A stretch of 22,277 nt of DNA from Holophagaceae bacterium (GTDB lineage: Bacteria > Acidobacteriota > Holophagae > Holophagales > Holophagaceae): the NCBI GenBank assembly GCA_003158505.1, contig PMJK01000014.1:1-22277 (forward strand). The letters run 5' to 3'. Positions 15,279-22,277 of the stretch are shown here, in pieces. The first letter of the stretch is position 1. The number at the start of each line of letters is the position of its first letter. A model generated the notes under the pieces. It was not told where the DNA came from. It saw only the letters and a list, made by a program, of their open reading frames with translations, and searched no databases. Both the position numbers and the translations under genes were made by a program.

Positions 15279-17162
15279 TTAGGGCTTCAAGTGCTTGCCG
15301 AGAAACTGTTCCATGGCCCCGTAGAAGGCAAACCGGTTTTCCTCGTTGTGGAAGCCATGACCCTCATTGTCTTTCACCAGGTACTCCACCTCGACGCCCC
15401 GCTTCCTGAGCGCCTCGACCATCTGGTCGCTCTCGGCCTTGTTCACACGCGGATCCTTGGCCCCCTGCGCGATGAGCAGGGGCGTCTTGATGCGGTCCGC
15501 GAGGAAGACTGGGCTGGTGGCCTCCATGCGGGCCTTGTCCTTCTCGGGGTCACCGACCATCTCGTGCATCATGTCGAGGAACGGCTTCCAGTAGGGCGGG
15601 ATGGTGTTCAAGAACGTGAAGAGGTTGGAAACGCCCACGTAGTCCACTGCCGCCGCGTAGAGATCCGGCGTCAGGGTAACCCCGGCGAGGGTGGCGTAGC
15701 CACCGTAGCTGCCCCCGTAGATGGCGACCCGTTTGGGATCCGCGATCCCCTGCTTCACGAGCCAGTACACACCATCGGTGATGTCATCCTGCATGGTGCC
15801 GCCCCACTGCTTGAAGCTGGTCTCCCAGAACTTCCGTCCGTAACCCGTGGAGCCGCGGAAGTTCATCTGGAACACGGCATAGCCACGGCTGGCCAGGAAC
15901 TGCACCTCGGGGTTGAACCGCCAGGTGTCGCGGGCCCAGGGTCCGCCATGGGGATTCACGACCACCGGGAGGCCCTGGGCGGCCTTTCCGTTCGGCAGGG
16001 TCAGGTAGCCGTGGATGGTGAGCCCATCGCGAGAGATGTAGGTGACCGGCTTCATCTCCGCCAGATCCTGCTCCTTGAGCCAGGGAGATACTTCTCCCAG
16101 CAGGGTGAGTTTCCCTGTGGCCTTGTCGAACAAGTACCGGCTTCCGCGGGTGCGGTCGCTGGTGGTGGAGACGATGAACTTGTCCTCGGCTTTGTTGTTG
16201 GCGCTGAAGGTGACCTCGTAACCCGGCAGCTGGGCCTGGACCTTTTCGAACATGGCCTTGGCTTCGGGATCCAGGAAATGCCGCTGTTCCTTCCATGTGG
16301 TGAAGGTCGCCGCCTCAAGGACCTTCCGTTTACGCGAGTAGGCCAGGCCCTCCACATCCACCTCAGGATGCTCGAAAATCAGCTTCCCCTCCTTGGCAGT
16401 GGCGGGATCGAACTCGAAGATCGCAGCCTTGTCCCGCCCTCGGTTGGAGGACACGTAGAGGCGCTTGTCATCGAAAGTGAAGAGGAGGGGGGAGACGCTT
16501 TCCTTGAAGTTCGTCGTCAGGATCGGCTTGAAGGGATCCTGCTCCTTCTCGCGATAGAGCAGCGAGGTGTTCACGCCATCGGTGGTGGTGGCCACCCGCA
16601 GGCGTCCGGCGTGATCGGTCATCCAGCCAGTGATGTTCCCGGGGTTCTGCGCGACTTGGCTTTCCTTGCCCGTCTTGACATCCACGCGATACACGTCGGA
16701 GACCCTGGCATCCCGACGGTTGTGGGAGAGAAGCACGAACTGATCGTCGTCCTCCAGGACATCCACCATTTCAGCTCGCAGCTTGTCACCGGGAGTGAGG
16801 TCCTTGAGATCCTTCCCTGCTAAATCGACGCTGACGACATGGAAATTCTCGTCTCCACCGAAATCCTTCACATAGAGGATCCGGTCCCCCTTCCAGAAAT
16901 AACCTGAGATATCGCGGGCTGTTTCGGCGGTGACCCGGGTTTCTGTCCCCCCGGCCAGTGGCCGTACGAAGACGTTCAGGCGGTTTTCATAGGGAGCGAC
17001 CCAGCTCAGGTACTTGCCATCCGGTGAGATGGCAAACCCTGCTCTCTCCGGGTTCCGGAAGAAGTCCTTCAGGGTGGGTGGGGTGGCCAAGACGGGCCTG
17101 GGGGCAAGGACCAGACCCAGGGCGAGGCCAAGGAGAAGGGTCCGGATGGAAACCCGTGACAT
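15279..17162 (-). CDS. Secreted S9-family (prolyl oligopeptidase-type) serine peptidase
   Basis: This 627-aa protein has a signal peptide (about 1-26, RTLLLGLALGLVLAPRPVLA). A beta-propeller-like region follows at about 35-365 (FAISPDGKYLSWVAP and later blade-like repeats), then an alpha/beta-hydrolase domain. The catalytic triad is visible as S485 in IYGGSYGGYATLAG, D570 in QGAKDPRVN and H602 in EGHGFHNEENR. The oxyanion segment NPHGGPWARDTW precedes it. Such enzymes (acylaminoacyl-peptidase/DPP-like S9) cut short peptides in the periplasm. GGAGG lies 5 nt before the ATG. The gene begins a minus-strand run with the DUF218 gene. An imperfect link to typA upstream is unlikely because of the terminator at 17271-17305. 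Confidence 0.94.
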   Translation of the reverse strand: MSRVSIRTLLLGLALGLVLAPRPVLATPPTLKDFFRNPERAGFAISPDGKYLSWVAPYENRLNVFVRPLAGGTETRVTAETARDISGYFWKGDRILYVKDFGGDENFHVVSVDLAGKDLKDLTPGDKLRAEMVDVLEDDDQFVLLSHNRRDARVSDVYRVDVKTGKESQVAQNPGNITGWMTDHAGRLRVATTTDGVNTSLLYREKEQDPFKPILTTNFKESVSPLLFTFDDKRLYVSSNRGRDKAAIFEFDPATAKEGKLIFEHPEVDVEGLAYSRKRKVLEAATFTTWKEQRHFLDPEAKAMFEKVQAQLPGYEVTFSANNKAEDKFIVSTTSDRTRGSRYLFDKATGKLTLLGEVSPWLKEQDLAEMKPVTYISRDGLTIHGYLTLPNGKAAQGLPVVVNPHGGPWARDTWRFNPEVQFLASRGYAVFQMNFRGSTGYGRKFWETSFKQWGGTMQDDITDGVYWLVKQGIADPKRVAIYGGSYGGYATLAGVTLTPDLYAAAVDYVGVSNLFTFLNTIPPYWKPFLDMMHEMVGDPEKDKARMEATSPVFLADRIKTPLLIAQGAKDPRVNKAESDQMVEALRKRGVEVEYLVKDNEGHGFHNEENRFAFYGAMEQFLGKHLKP

Positions 17163-17197
17163 GGGACCTCCGATCGAGGGTGGAGGGTTTCAGGAAA

Positions 17198-17220
17198 CGG
17201 GCAGAAGGAAGCCCTGCCCG
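17198..17220 (-). other. Leader hairpin upstream of the S9 peptidase
   Basis: CGGGCAG (17198-17204) pairs perfectly with CTGCCCG (17214-17220) over a 9-nt loop. On the minus strand it is followed by TTTCCTG, and it sits about 36 nt before the peptidase ATG. It could be a leader structure or a weak terminator. No ligand-binding RNA class is recognisable. Confidence 0.3.
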
Positions 17221-17270
17221 CAGGTGGGATGGACCCAGGCTACGCCCTCAGAAGCCTAAGGATTAGGCAG

Positions 17271-17305
17271 AAAAAATCCGCCAAAGGGTCATCCCCATGG
17301 CGGAT
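17271..17305 (-). terminator. Intrinsic terminator of typA
   Basis: On the minus strand ATCCGCCA (complement of 17298-17305) pairs with TGGCGGAT (complement of 17276-17283) over a 14-nt loop. The right arm runs straight into TTTTTT (complement of 17271-17276). It begins 16 bp after the typA stop. A second perfect 6-bp hairpin (GCCTAA at 17254-17259 with TTAGGC at 17263-17268) follows directly downstream and may back it up. Confidence 0.85.
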
Positions 17306-17321
17306 CAGGAGGTGGGGAAGT

Positions 17322-19145
17322 CTATGCTTCGGAGCGCTTCTCGGACTTTTTACGGTCGCTGGTGTCCAGCACCCGCTTGCGCATGCGGATGAAGTTGGGG
17401 GTGACCTCCACCAGTTCGTCGTTTTCGATGTACTCCAGGGCCTGCTCCAGGGTGTGCTCCCGGGGCGGGGTGATGCGGGTGGCCTCGTCGCTGCCGCTGG
17501 AGCGCATGTTCGAAAGCTTTTTGGCCTTGGCCACGTTCACCACCAGGTCGTTCTCGCGGGCGTGCTCGCCCACGATCATGCCCTCGTAGCACTTGGTGCC
17601 GGGCTGGATGAAGATGACCCCACGCTCTTCGAGGTTCATGAGGGCGAAGCCCACGGCTTCGCAGGTCTCCATGCTGATGAGGACGCCGTTCTTGCGGCTG
17701 GTCAGCTCGCCCTTATGGGGGCCGTAGTGACTGAAGAGGCTGTGGATGAGGCCCTCGCCGCGGGTGTCGGTCATGAACTCGTTGCGGAAGCCGATGAGGC
17801 CCCGGCTGGGGATCTTGAAGTGCAGCCGCATGCGGCCCGATTCGTTGCCCATGTCCTGCATCTCGGCCTTGCGGCTGCCCATGTGCTCCATGGTCACGCC
17901 CATGTAGGCCTCGGGGATGTCGATGGTGACGTCCTCGAAGGGCTCGAGTTTCTCACCTTGGTCGTTGTAGTGGATGATGACTTCGGGGCGGCTCACGCAC
18001 AGCTCGAAGCCCTCCCGACGCATGGATTCGATGAGCACGGAGAGGTGCAACTCGCCGCGGCCGCTCACCTTGAAGGAATCGGGGCTGTCCGTATCCTCCA
18101 CCCGCAGGGCCACGTTGTGCTGGAGCTCCTTCTGGAGGCGCTCCCGGATGCGGCGGCTCTGGATGTACTTGCCGTCCTGGCCGGCAAAGGGTCCGGCGTT
18201 CACCATGAACATCATGGAAATGGTGGGCTCGTCGATGTCCACGTATTCCAGGGCGGTCGGATTAGCGGCGTCCGCGATGGTCTCGCCCACGCGGATATCC
18301 TCGATCCCCGCGATGGCCACGATCTCGCCGGCGCTGCCCTCCTGGAGCTGGATGCGGGTGAGGCCCTCGAAGCCGTAGAGCTGGGTGATCTTCTGCGGCT
18401 GCACGGTGCCATCGCGCTTGATGAGGGCCACGCTGTCCCCCACGTGGATGCGGCCGTTGACGATGCGGCCGATGCCGATCTGGCCCACGAAATCACTCCA
18501 GTCCATGAGCGTGACGAGCATCTGCAACGGTGCATCGGGGCTGCCCGTGGGATGGGGGCAGTGCTTGACGATGGTGTCGAAGAGCGGGTCCAGGGTCTCG
18601 CTGGCATCGTTCATGTCCAGCATGGCGTAGCCCAGCTTGGCGCTAGCGAAGACGCAGGGGAAGTCCAGCTGCTCCTCGGTGGCGCCCAGTTCGATCAGCA
18701 GGTCGAAGACCTGGTCCTGGCACCAGACCGGGCGGGCGCCGGGGCGATCCACCTTGTTGATGACCACGATGGGCCGCAGGCCCAGCGCCAGTGCCTTGCG
18801 GGTGACGAACTTGGTCTGGGGCATGGGGCCGTCGAAGGCGTCCACCACCAGCAGCACGGAATCCACCATGCTCAGCACCCGCTCGACCTCGCCGCCGAAG
18901 TCGGCGTGACCGGGGGTATCCACGATGTTGAAGCGGTAGCCGCCCCAGTGCAGGGAAGTCGTCTTGGCCAGGATGGTGATGCCCCGCTCGCGCTCCTGGT
19001 CATTGCTGTCCATGGCCCGTTCCTGGACCCGCTGGTTGTCCCGGAACATGTGGGCCCCCTTGAACAGGGCGTCCACGAGGGTGGTCTTGCCGTGATCGAC
19101 GTGGGCGATGATGGCAAGGTTGCGGATCTTCTCAAGAGGGGTCAT
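17322..19145 (-). CDS. typA: Ribosome-associated translational GTPase TypA/BipA
   Basis: This 607-aa protein is full length for TypA/BipA. The GTPase domain has AHVDHGKTTL (G1, 14-23), ERGITI (G2), VDTPGHADF (G3) and NKVD (G4), followed by the beta-barrel domain II and the EF-G-like domains III and V. The BipA-specific C-terminal region is present, with GLIHSLFSHYGPHKG and the FIRMRKRVLD end. It binds the ribosome and assists 50S assembly and stress or low-temperature growth. The ATG at 19145 has AGGGA 7 nt upstream. It has its own promoter and terminator and appears monocistronic. A long antisense open frame on the plus strand is a base-composition shadow. Confidence 0.97.
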   Translation of the reverse strand: MTPLEKIRNLAIIAHVDHGKTTLVDALFKGAHMFRDNQRVQERAMDSNDQERERGITILAKTTSLHWGGYRFNIVDTPGHADFGGEVERVLSMVDSVLLVVDAFDGPMPQTKFVTRKALALGLRPIVVINKVDRPGARPVWCQDQVFDLLIELGATEEQLDFPCVFASAKLGYAMLDMNDASETLDPLFDTIVKHCPHPTGSPDAPLQMLVTLMDWSDFVGQIGIGRIVNGRIHVGDSVALIKRDGTVQPQKITQLYGFEGLTRIQLQEGSAGEIVAIAGIEDIRVGETIADAANPTALEYVDIDEPTISMMFMVNAGPFAGQDGKYIQSRRIRERLQKELQHNVALRVEDTDSPDSFKVSGRGELHLSVLIESMRREGFELCVSRPEVIIHYNDQGEKLEPFEDVTIDIPEAYMGVTMEHMGSRKAEMQDMGNESGRMRLHFKIPSRGLIGFRNEFMTDTRGEGLIHSLFSHYGPHKGELTSRKNGVLISMETCEAVGFALMNLEERGVIFIQPGTKCYEGMIVGEHARENDLVVNVAKAKKLSNMRSSGSDEATRITPPREHTLEQALEYIENDELVEVTPNFIRMRKRVLDTSDRKKSEKRSEA

Positions 19146-19190
19146 CAGGATTCCCTGTAGGGCCCAAGCAAAGGCCGGGCAGAACCCTCG

Positions 19191-19219
19191 ATTTTACCAG
19201 AGAGCACGACCATTGCCGA
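19191..19219 (-). promoter_or_regulatory. Sigma70-type promoter of typA
   Basis: On the minus strand TCGGCA (complement of 19214-19219, 4 of 6) and TAAAAT (complement of 19191-19196, 5 of 6) are separated by 17 bp, and TGG before the -10 makes an extended -10. Transcription would begin near 19184, giving a leader of about 40 nt. The inverted-repeat element at 19232-19503 begins only 12 bp upstream of the -35 box. Confidence 0.6.
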
Positions 19220-19231
19220 GATCTAATCGGT

Positions 19232-19503
19232 AGGGTCCTGTCCAGGCACTGGAATGCCCCGCGCGTGCGGCGCCGCGCGAGCCAGGCAAGGAAGGCGGGG
19301 TGAGCGTAGCGGGTACTATGTGATCCGAGCCTGACGCAGTATCGCGATGCGCGCCGCCGCATGCCCTCCGGGATGGGCCCAGGTGGGCGCCCCGCGGTGT
19401 CAGGGCCCTTGAACGATGCCACCACATCGCCCTGCGGGTCCTTCCTGGCGGTGCATCCCGCCTGGACCCATCGCGGGGCCCTCGAATGCCTGGACAGGAC
19501 CCT
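19232..19503. mobile_element. MITE-like element with 17-bp perfect terminal inverted repeats
   Basis: AGGGTCCTGTCCAGGCA at 19232-19248 is repeated as its exact reverse complement at 19487-19503. Beyond the 17 bp, similarity continues weakly for 8 bases and then strongly (CCCCGCG on both arms). The 272-bp interior is GC-rich, with several internal inverted repeats, and has no credible coding region. Short minus-strand open frames through it show no recognisable domain and continue into pilT antisense. No clean target duplication is visible at the edges. Structure and size fit a miniature inverted-repeat element or a decayed insertion sequence remnant. This element fills most of the 417-bp typA-pilT gap. 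Confidence 0.6.
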
Positions 19504-19562
19504 GCCCCCTTCCATTGTGTTGATAGGGGTCTAAGATAAGCGGACCCACCCCGGGAGATCTC

Positions 19563-20801
19563 ATGCACATCAACGAACTGCTCACCGTGGTCTGCGAGCA
19601 GGGCGCCAGCGACCTCCATCTGAAGGTAGGCAACCACCCCATCGCCCGCATCCGGGGGAAGCTCACCCCCATGACCCAGTTCAAGCGGCTGGTGCAGGAA
19701 GACACCATCGCCATGGCCTATGCGATCCTGGCCAGCGAAAAGCAGAAGGGGAAGTTCAAAGAGAACCTCGACATCGATATAGCCTACTCAGTGCCCAGCC
19801 TGGGCCGGTTCCGCTGCAATATCTTCAACCAGCGCGGCACTGTGGGCCTGGTGCTCCGCGTGATTCCCCGGAAGATCTACACCATCGATGACCTGATGCT
19901 CCCCAAGGTCCTGAAGACCATCTGCCAGGAACAGCGCGGCATGGTCCTGGTGACCGGGACCACTGGATCCGGCAAGTCCACCACCCTGGCGGCGATGATC
20001 GACCTCATCAACGCCACCCGCACCGAACACATCCTCACCATCGAGGATCCCATCGAGTACCTGCACCGGGATAACCTCAGCATCGTGAATCAGCGCGAGG
20101 TAGAGGCCGACTGCAAGACCTTCTCCTCGGCCCTGCGCGCGGCCCTCCGGCAGGATCCTGACGTGATCCTCGTGGGCGAGATGCGCGATCTGGAAACCAT
20201 CGAAACGGCCCTGCATGCCGCCGAGACCGGCCACCTGGTCTTCAGCACCCTGCATACCCTGGACGCCACGGAAACCATCAACCGCATCATCTCCGTCTTC
20301 CCGCCCCACCACCAGAAGCAGATCCGGTTGCAGATCGCCGCCGTGCTCAAAGGCATCATCTCCCAGCGGCTGGTGCCGCGGGCGGACGGCCATGGCCGCG
20401 TGCCCGCCGTGGAGGTCATGGTCACCACCGAAACCGTCCGCGACTGCATCGAGGACAAGGAAAAGACCAAGATGCTGAAGGATGTCATCGCCGCCGGCAC
20501 GGCCCAGTACGGCATGCAGACCTTCGACCAGAGTCTCTACTTCCTGTTGCGCCAGGGTCTCATCACCGAAGAGGAAGCCCTTCTCCGGGCCACCAATGTG
20601 GGCGAGTTCAGGCTCCGCCTGGAGGGTGTCATGGCCACGGCCGACATGGCCAAGACCAACATGGAACGCGGCATGGCCATCGCCCAGGGCGGGGGCCGGG
20701 AGTCCAGTGGACCTCCGCCGCCACCCGCCCAGCCCCAGTCCCCTGGCATGCCCCTGGCCATGCCTCCGGCCCCGGATGTCAAAATCACCCTGGCACGCTG
20801 A
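19563..20801 (+). CDS. pilT: Type IV pilus retraction ATPase PilT
   Basis: This 412-aa protein has an N-terminal PAS-like domain starting MHINELLTVVCEQGASDLHL. Walker A is GTTGSGKST (132-140), the Asp box lies around TIEDPIEYLH, Walker B is DVILVGEMRD (200-209) and the His box is ETGHLVFSTLHT (221-232). The hexameric ATPase pulls type IV pili back for twitching motility and DNA uptake. GGGAG lies 7 nt before the ATG. The last 45 residues are Gly/Pro-rich (GPPPPPAQPQSPG) and go beyond the roughly 345-370 residues of well-studied PilT proteins. No other pil gene is in the window. It could be a PilU-like paralogue, but the first residues and core favour PilT. Confidence 0.93.
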   Translation: MHINELLTVVCEQGASDLHLKVGNHPIARIRGKLTPMTQFKRLVQEDTIAMAYAILASEKQKGKFKENLDIDIAYSVPSLGRFRCNIFNQRGTVGLVLRVIPRKIYTIDDLMLPKVLKTICQEQRGMVLVTGTTGSGKSTTLAAMIDLINATRTEHILTIEDPIEYLHRDNLSIVNQREVEADCKTFSSALRAALRQDPDVILVGEMRDLETIETALHAAETGHLVFSTLHTLDATETINRIISVFPPHHQKQIRLQIAAVLKGIISQRLVPRADGHGRVPAVEVMVTTETVRDCIEDKEKTKMLKDVIAAGTAQYGMQTFDQSLYFLLRQGLITEEEALLRATNVGEFRLRLEGVMATADMAKTNMERGMAIAQGGGRESSGPPPPPAQPQSPGMPLAMPPAPDVKITLAR

Positions 20802-20819
20802 TCCCCCTTCCCCTATTCT
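20790..20819 (+). promoter_or_regulatory. Candidate promoter of the HU/IHF gene
   Basis: CTGGCA (20790-20795, 4 of 6) and TATTCT (20814-20819, 4 of 6) are 18 bp apart, starting inside the end of pilT. Transcription would begin near 20827, about 22 nt before the HU ATG. Confidence 0.33.
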
Positions 20820-20848
20820 GGCTCTCCCACCCCAAGGCGAGGTTCCCG

Positions 20849-21124
20849 ATGATCAAGATCGACATTGCCAATTCGCTGATGAAGGTTCATCCCTGCTCCC
20901 GCGCCACCGCCCTCCAAGTGGTGGATCTGCTCACGGAGCGCCTGAAGGACGCCCTTCTCAACGGGCACCGCATCGAGATCCGCGGCTTCGGCGTCTTCGA
21001 ACCACGCCCCCGCAAGCGCGGCATGGGCCGGAACATCAAGACCGGCGCCAGCGTCCAGATCCCCAAGGGCAAGAGCATCCGCTTCAAGCCGGGAAAGGAT
21101 CTGCGGGAGATCGAGGTCGCATAG
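20849..21124 (+). CDS. HU/IHF-family DNA-binding protein
   Basis: This 91-aa protein matches HU/IHF over its full length. The N-terminal helices are IDIANSLMKVHPCSRATALQVVDLLTERLKDAL, followed by the beta-arm region with GHRIEIRGFGVFEPRPRKRGMGRNIKTG, where the G-F-G-x-F and RxGRNxxTG patterns are typical, and a C-terminal KSIRFKPGKDL. It bends DNA and shapes the nucleoid. The arm lacks nothing obvious. It is closer in pattern to IHF alpha/beta-like acidobacterial HU proteins, but the subgroup cannot be fixed by eye. AAGGCGAGG precedes the ATG. A TGC-loop hairpin starts 2 bp after the stop. Confidence 0.93.
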   Translation: MIKIDIANSLMKVHPCSRATALQVVDLLTERLKDALLNGHRIEIRGFGVFEPRPRKRGMGRNIKTGASVQIPKGKSIRFKPGKDLREIEVA

Positions 21125-21125
21125 C

Positions 21126-21148
21126 CGCTCAATGCTGCGCATTGAGCG
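21126..21148 (+). repeat. TGC-loop hairpin after the HU gene
   Basis: CGCTCAATGC (21126-21135), loop TGC and GCATTGAGCG (21139-21148) form a perfect 10-bp stem one base after the HU stop codon. It is followed by TAGG, with no T tract. The tip GC-TGC-GC is identical to that at 21460-21466 and in the 13136-13332 repeats, while the rest of the stem is unrelated. Confidence 0.8.
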
Positions 21149-21175
21149 TAGGTAAACAAACTGGGAGGATGAGGG

Positions 21176-21448
21176 ATGGAAGAAGTTCCCCGTCGTCCCG
21201 AGATCACCTATCCTGCCCGGGTGCCCATGAAGATCATCGGGCGCCTGGAGGAGCTGCGCCCTGACATGGTGATGGAATTGATCCTCGCCCACCTCGGGCC
21301 CCAGGCTGAGGGTGACGAGCGGCACCAGTCCAACTGCAAGGGAGCCTTCATCAGCTACACCTTCTGGATCACGTTGCCGGATGACAAAGTGGAGACGCCC
21401 CTGAGGGAGGCGATTCAGAAGCTGCCAGGGGTGGTCATGCAGCTGTGA
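21176..21448 (+). CDS. DUF493 (YbeD-like) family protein
   Basis: This 90-aa protein fits the DUF493/YbeD family. It reads YPARVPMKIIGRLEELRPDMVMELILAHLG followed by SNCKGAFISYTFWITL and ends in a PGVVMQL strand, the pattern of this small ACT-like fold family of unknown regulatory role. In E. coli YbeD sits beside lipoate genes, but here it follows HU. The Shine-Dalgarno GGGAGG lies upstream of the ATG at 21176. It is likely cotranscribed with the HU gene from the same promoter. A second TGC-loop hairpin follows its stop by 3 bp. Confidence 0.85.
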   Translation: MEEVPRRPEITYPARVPMKIIGRLEELRPDMVMELILAHLGPQAEGDERHQSNCKGAFISYTFWITLPDDKVETPLREAIQKLPGVVMQL

Positions 21449-21451
21449 GGG

Positions 21452-21474
21452 CGAAAATCGCTGCGCGATTTTCG
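21452..21474 (+). repeat. TGC-loop hairpin after the DUF493 gene
   Basis: CGAAAATCGC (21452-21461), loop TGC and GCGATTTTCG (21465-21474) form a perfect 10-bp stem 3 bp after the DUF493 stop. It is followed by TTAGTG. It has the same GC-TGC-GC tip as the hairpin after HU but a completely different outer stem. Confidence 0.8.
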
Positions 21475-21538
21475 TTAGTGCGCTGGTGCAGCCCACGCGC
21501 TGGAACCCCGGCTGGTTAAGGCCTCAATGTCCCCTTCA

Positions 21539-21559
21539 CGCGGCCCTTCCTAGGCCGCG
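21539..21559. other. 7-bp hairpin between DUF493 and asnS
   Basis: CGCGGCC (21539-21545) pairs with GGCCGCG (21553-21559) over CTTCCTA. A smaller TGCC-TTC-GGCA stem lies at 21572-21582. The two genes converge here, so these may help end transcription, but neither strand has a T run. Confidence 0.35.
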
Positions 21560-21620
21560 CCCTGCGGACCATGCCTTCGGCACAGTGGGCCTCCGCTTCC
21601 TGCTTCGGCCTCATGCGGGG

Positions 21621-22277
21621 CTAAGGACGGAGGGTGCCCATCATCCTGGGGTAAGGAATCGTTTCGCGGACATGGGGTAGCTTGCAGATCCACGCCACGG
21701 CTCGCTCGAGCCCCATGCCGAAGCCGGCGTGGGGGACGCTGCCGTACTTGCGGACATCCAGGTACCACTCATAGTCGGCGCGGTTGAGCTCGTGGTGCTT
21801 GATCTGGTCCAGGAGGAACTGCAGGTCGCTGGCCCGCTCGCCGCCGCCGATGACCTCGCCATAGCCCTCGGGGGCCAACAGGTCCGCGCCCAGCGCCAGG
21901 CGGGAATCCAGGGGATCCGGCTCCATGTAGAAGGCCTTGAACACCTTGGGGAAGCGGTGCACCCACAGGGGCCGGTCCGTGGCATTCATGAGAATGGTCT
22001 CGTCGTCGTTGCCGAAGTCCTCGCCCCATTGGATGTCGCTGCCGAGGGTCTTCAGCTTCTCCACGGCGTCGGTGTAGGTCATGCGGTCGAAGGTGTTGTT
22101 CAGGGCGGTTTCCAGGGGCGCGAGGTCGCGTTCCAGGATCTTCAGCTCCTCCTGGCGGCTTTCCAGCACGCGCTGGATGAGGAACTTGGTCATGCGCTCG
22201 CCCAGCACCATGACATCGTCCAGGTGGGCGAAGGCCACTTCCGGCTCCACCATCCAGAACTCCGTGAGGTGGCGGCG
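21621..22277 (-). CDS. asnS: Asparaginyl-tRNA synthetase, C-terminal part (5' end outside window)
   Basis: The frame is open from the window edge to the TAG at 21621-21623. The last bases of the window add RRHLTEFW before MVEPEVAF, giving the class II motif 2 neighbourhood TEFWMVEPE. Then come the insert-free catalytic core with GGGERASDLQFLL, YEWYLDVRKYGSVPHAGFGM and the motif 3 segment GFGMGLERAVAW. It ends in a short VRETIPYPRMMGTLRP tail. This pattern is that of AsnS, which charges tRNA-Asn with asparagine. AspS is excluded by the RKYGSVPHAGFG form and the short C-terminus. At least half of the protein lies outside the window. Confidence 0.92.
   Translation of the reverse strand, partial: RRHLTEFWMVEPEVAFAHLDDVMVLGERMTKFLIQRVLESRQEELKILERDLAPLETALNNTFDRMTYTDAVEKLKTLGSDIQWGEDFGNDDETILMNATDRPLWVHRFPKVFKAFYMEPDPLDSRLALGADLLAPEGYGEVIGGGERASDLQFLLDQIKHHELNRADYEWYLDVRKYGSVPHAGFGMGLERAVAWICKLPHVRETIPYPRMMGTLRP

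Noticed and set aside
15291..16823. 510-aa plus-strand frame opposite the S9 peptidase
   Set aside because: Antisense shadow. The minus strand has a full catalytic triad, signal peptide and Shine-Dalgarno.
17229..19160. 643-aa open frame on the plus strand opposite typA
   Set aside because: It is even longer than typA but reads as His/Val/Leu/Gly-rich low-information sequence with no domain, typical of antisense frames in GC-rich genes. TypA on the other strand is unmistakable.
19132..19637. Minus-strand small open frames in the typA-pilT gap
   Set aside because: They run through the inverted repeats and into antisense pilT or the typA start. They have no recognisable domain and no good ribosome site, so I treat them as accidental frames inside a MITE-like element.

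Overview
The window is compact, GC-rich bacterial DNA with about 20 genes and no rRNA, tRNA, CRISPR array or intact transposase. The gene content is a soil or sediment type: PilT, ECF sigma with a ChrR-like anti-sigma, several sensor kinases and GAF proteins, an S9 peptidase, a HAD-IG 5'-nucleotidase and an EXORDIUM-family secreted protein. Together with the GC-rich base composition this suggests Acidobacteriota, possibly the Holophaga/Geothrix group. That placement is an inference from gene content and style, not from a marker phylogeny.

Layout. Positions 1-211 hold the C-terminus of a SprT-like metalloprotein. A secreted protein of unknown function (347-904, minus) faces a cytosolic HAD 5'-nucleotidase (938-2464, plus), which runs tail to tail into a DegT/ArnB-type PLP aminotransferase (2454-3656, minus). 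An EXORDIUM-family secreted protein (3769-4701, minus) and a DsbA-like periplasmic thiol oxidoreductase (5074-5904, plus) diverge from an unusually AT-rich intergenic region. A soluble GAF histidine kinase (5991-7436, minus) diverges from a three-gene overlapping operon: membrane histidine kinase, ECF sigma factor, and a ChrR-like anti-sigma factor with two Zn motifs and a cupin (7502-10126). An EamA exporter (10198-11100) follows.

The next block is on the minus strand. Read in its own direction it runs S9 peptidase (17162-15279), DUF218/YdcF protein, GAF plus degenerate GGDEF protein, a 66-bp tandem repeat array, rsmI, and an MFS transporter joined to rsmI by a TGATG stop/start. typA (17322-19145, minus) has a clear promoter and a strong intrinsic terminator. 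On the plus strand come pilT, an HU/IHF gene and a DUF493 gene, and the window ends in the C-terminal part of asnS (minus).

The least ordinary features are four. First, hairpins at three places share an invariant GC-TGC-GC tip but have unrelated, perfectly paired stems. Second, a roughly 272-bp element with 17-bp perfect terminal inverted repeats lies between typA and pilT and looks like a MITE. Third, a histidine kinase is fused by overlap into an ECF sigma/anti-sigma operon with no response regulator nearby. Fourth, a plant-type EXORDIUM domain protein is preceded by a possible leader terminator.
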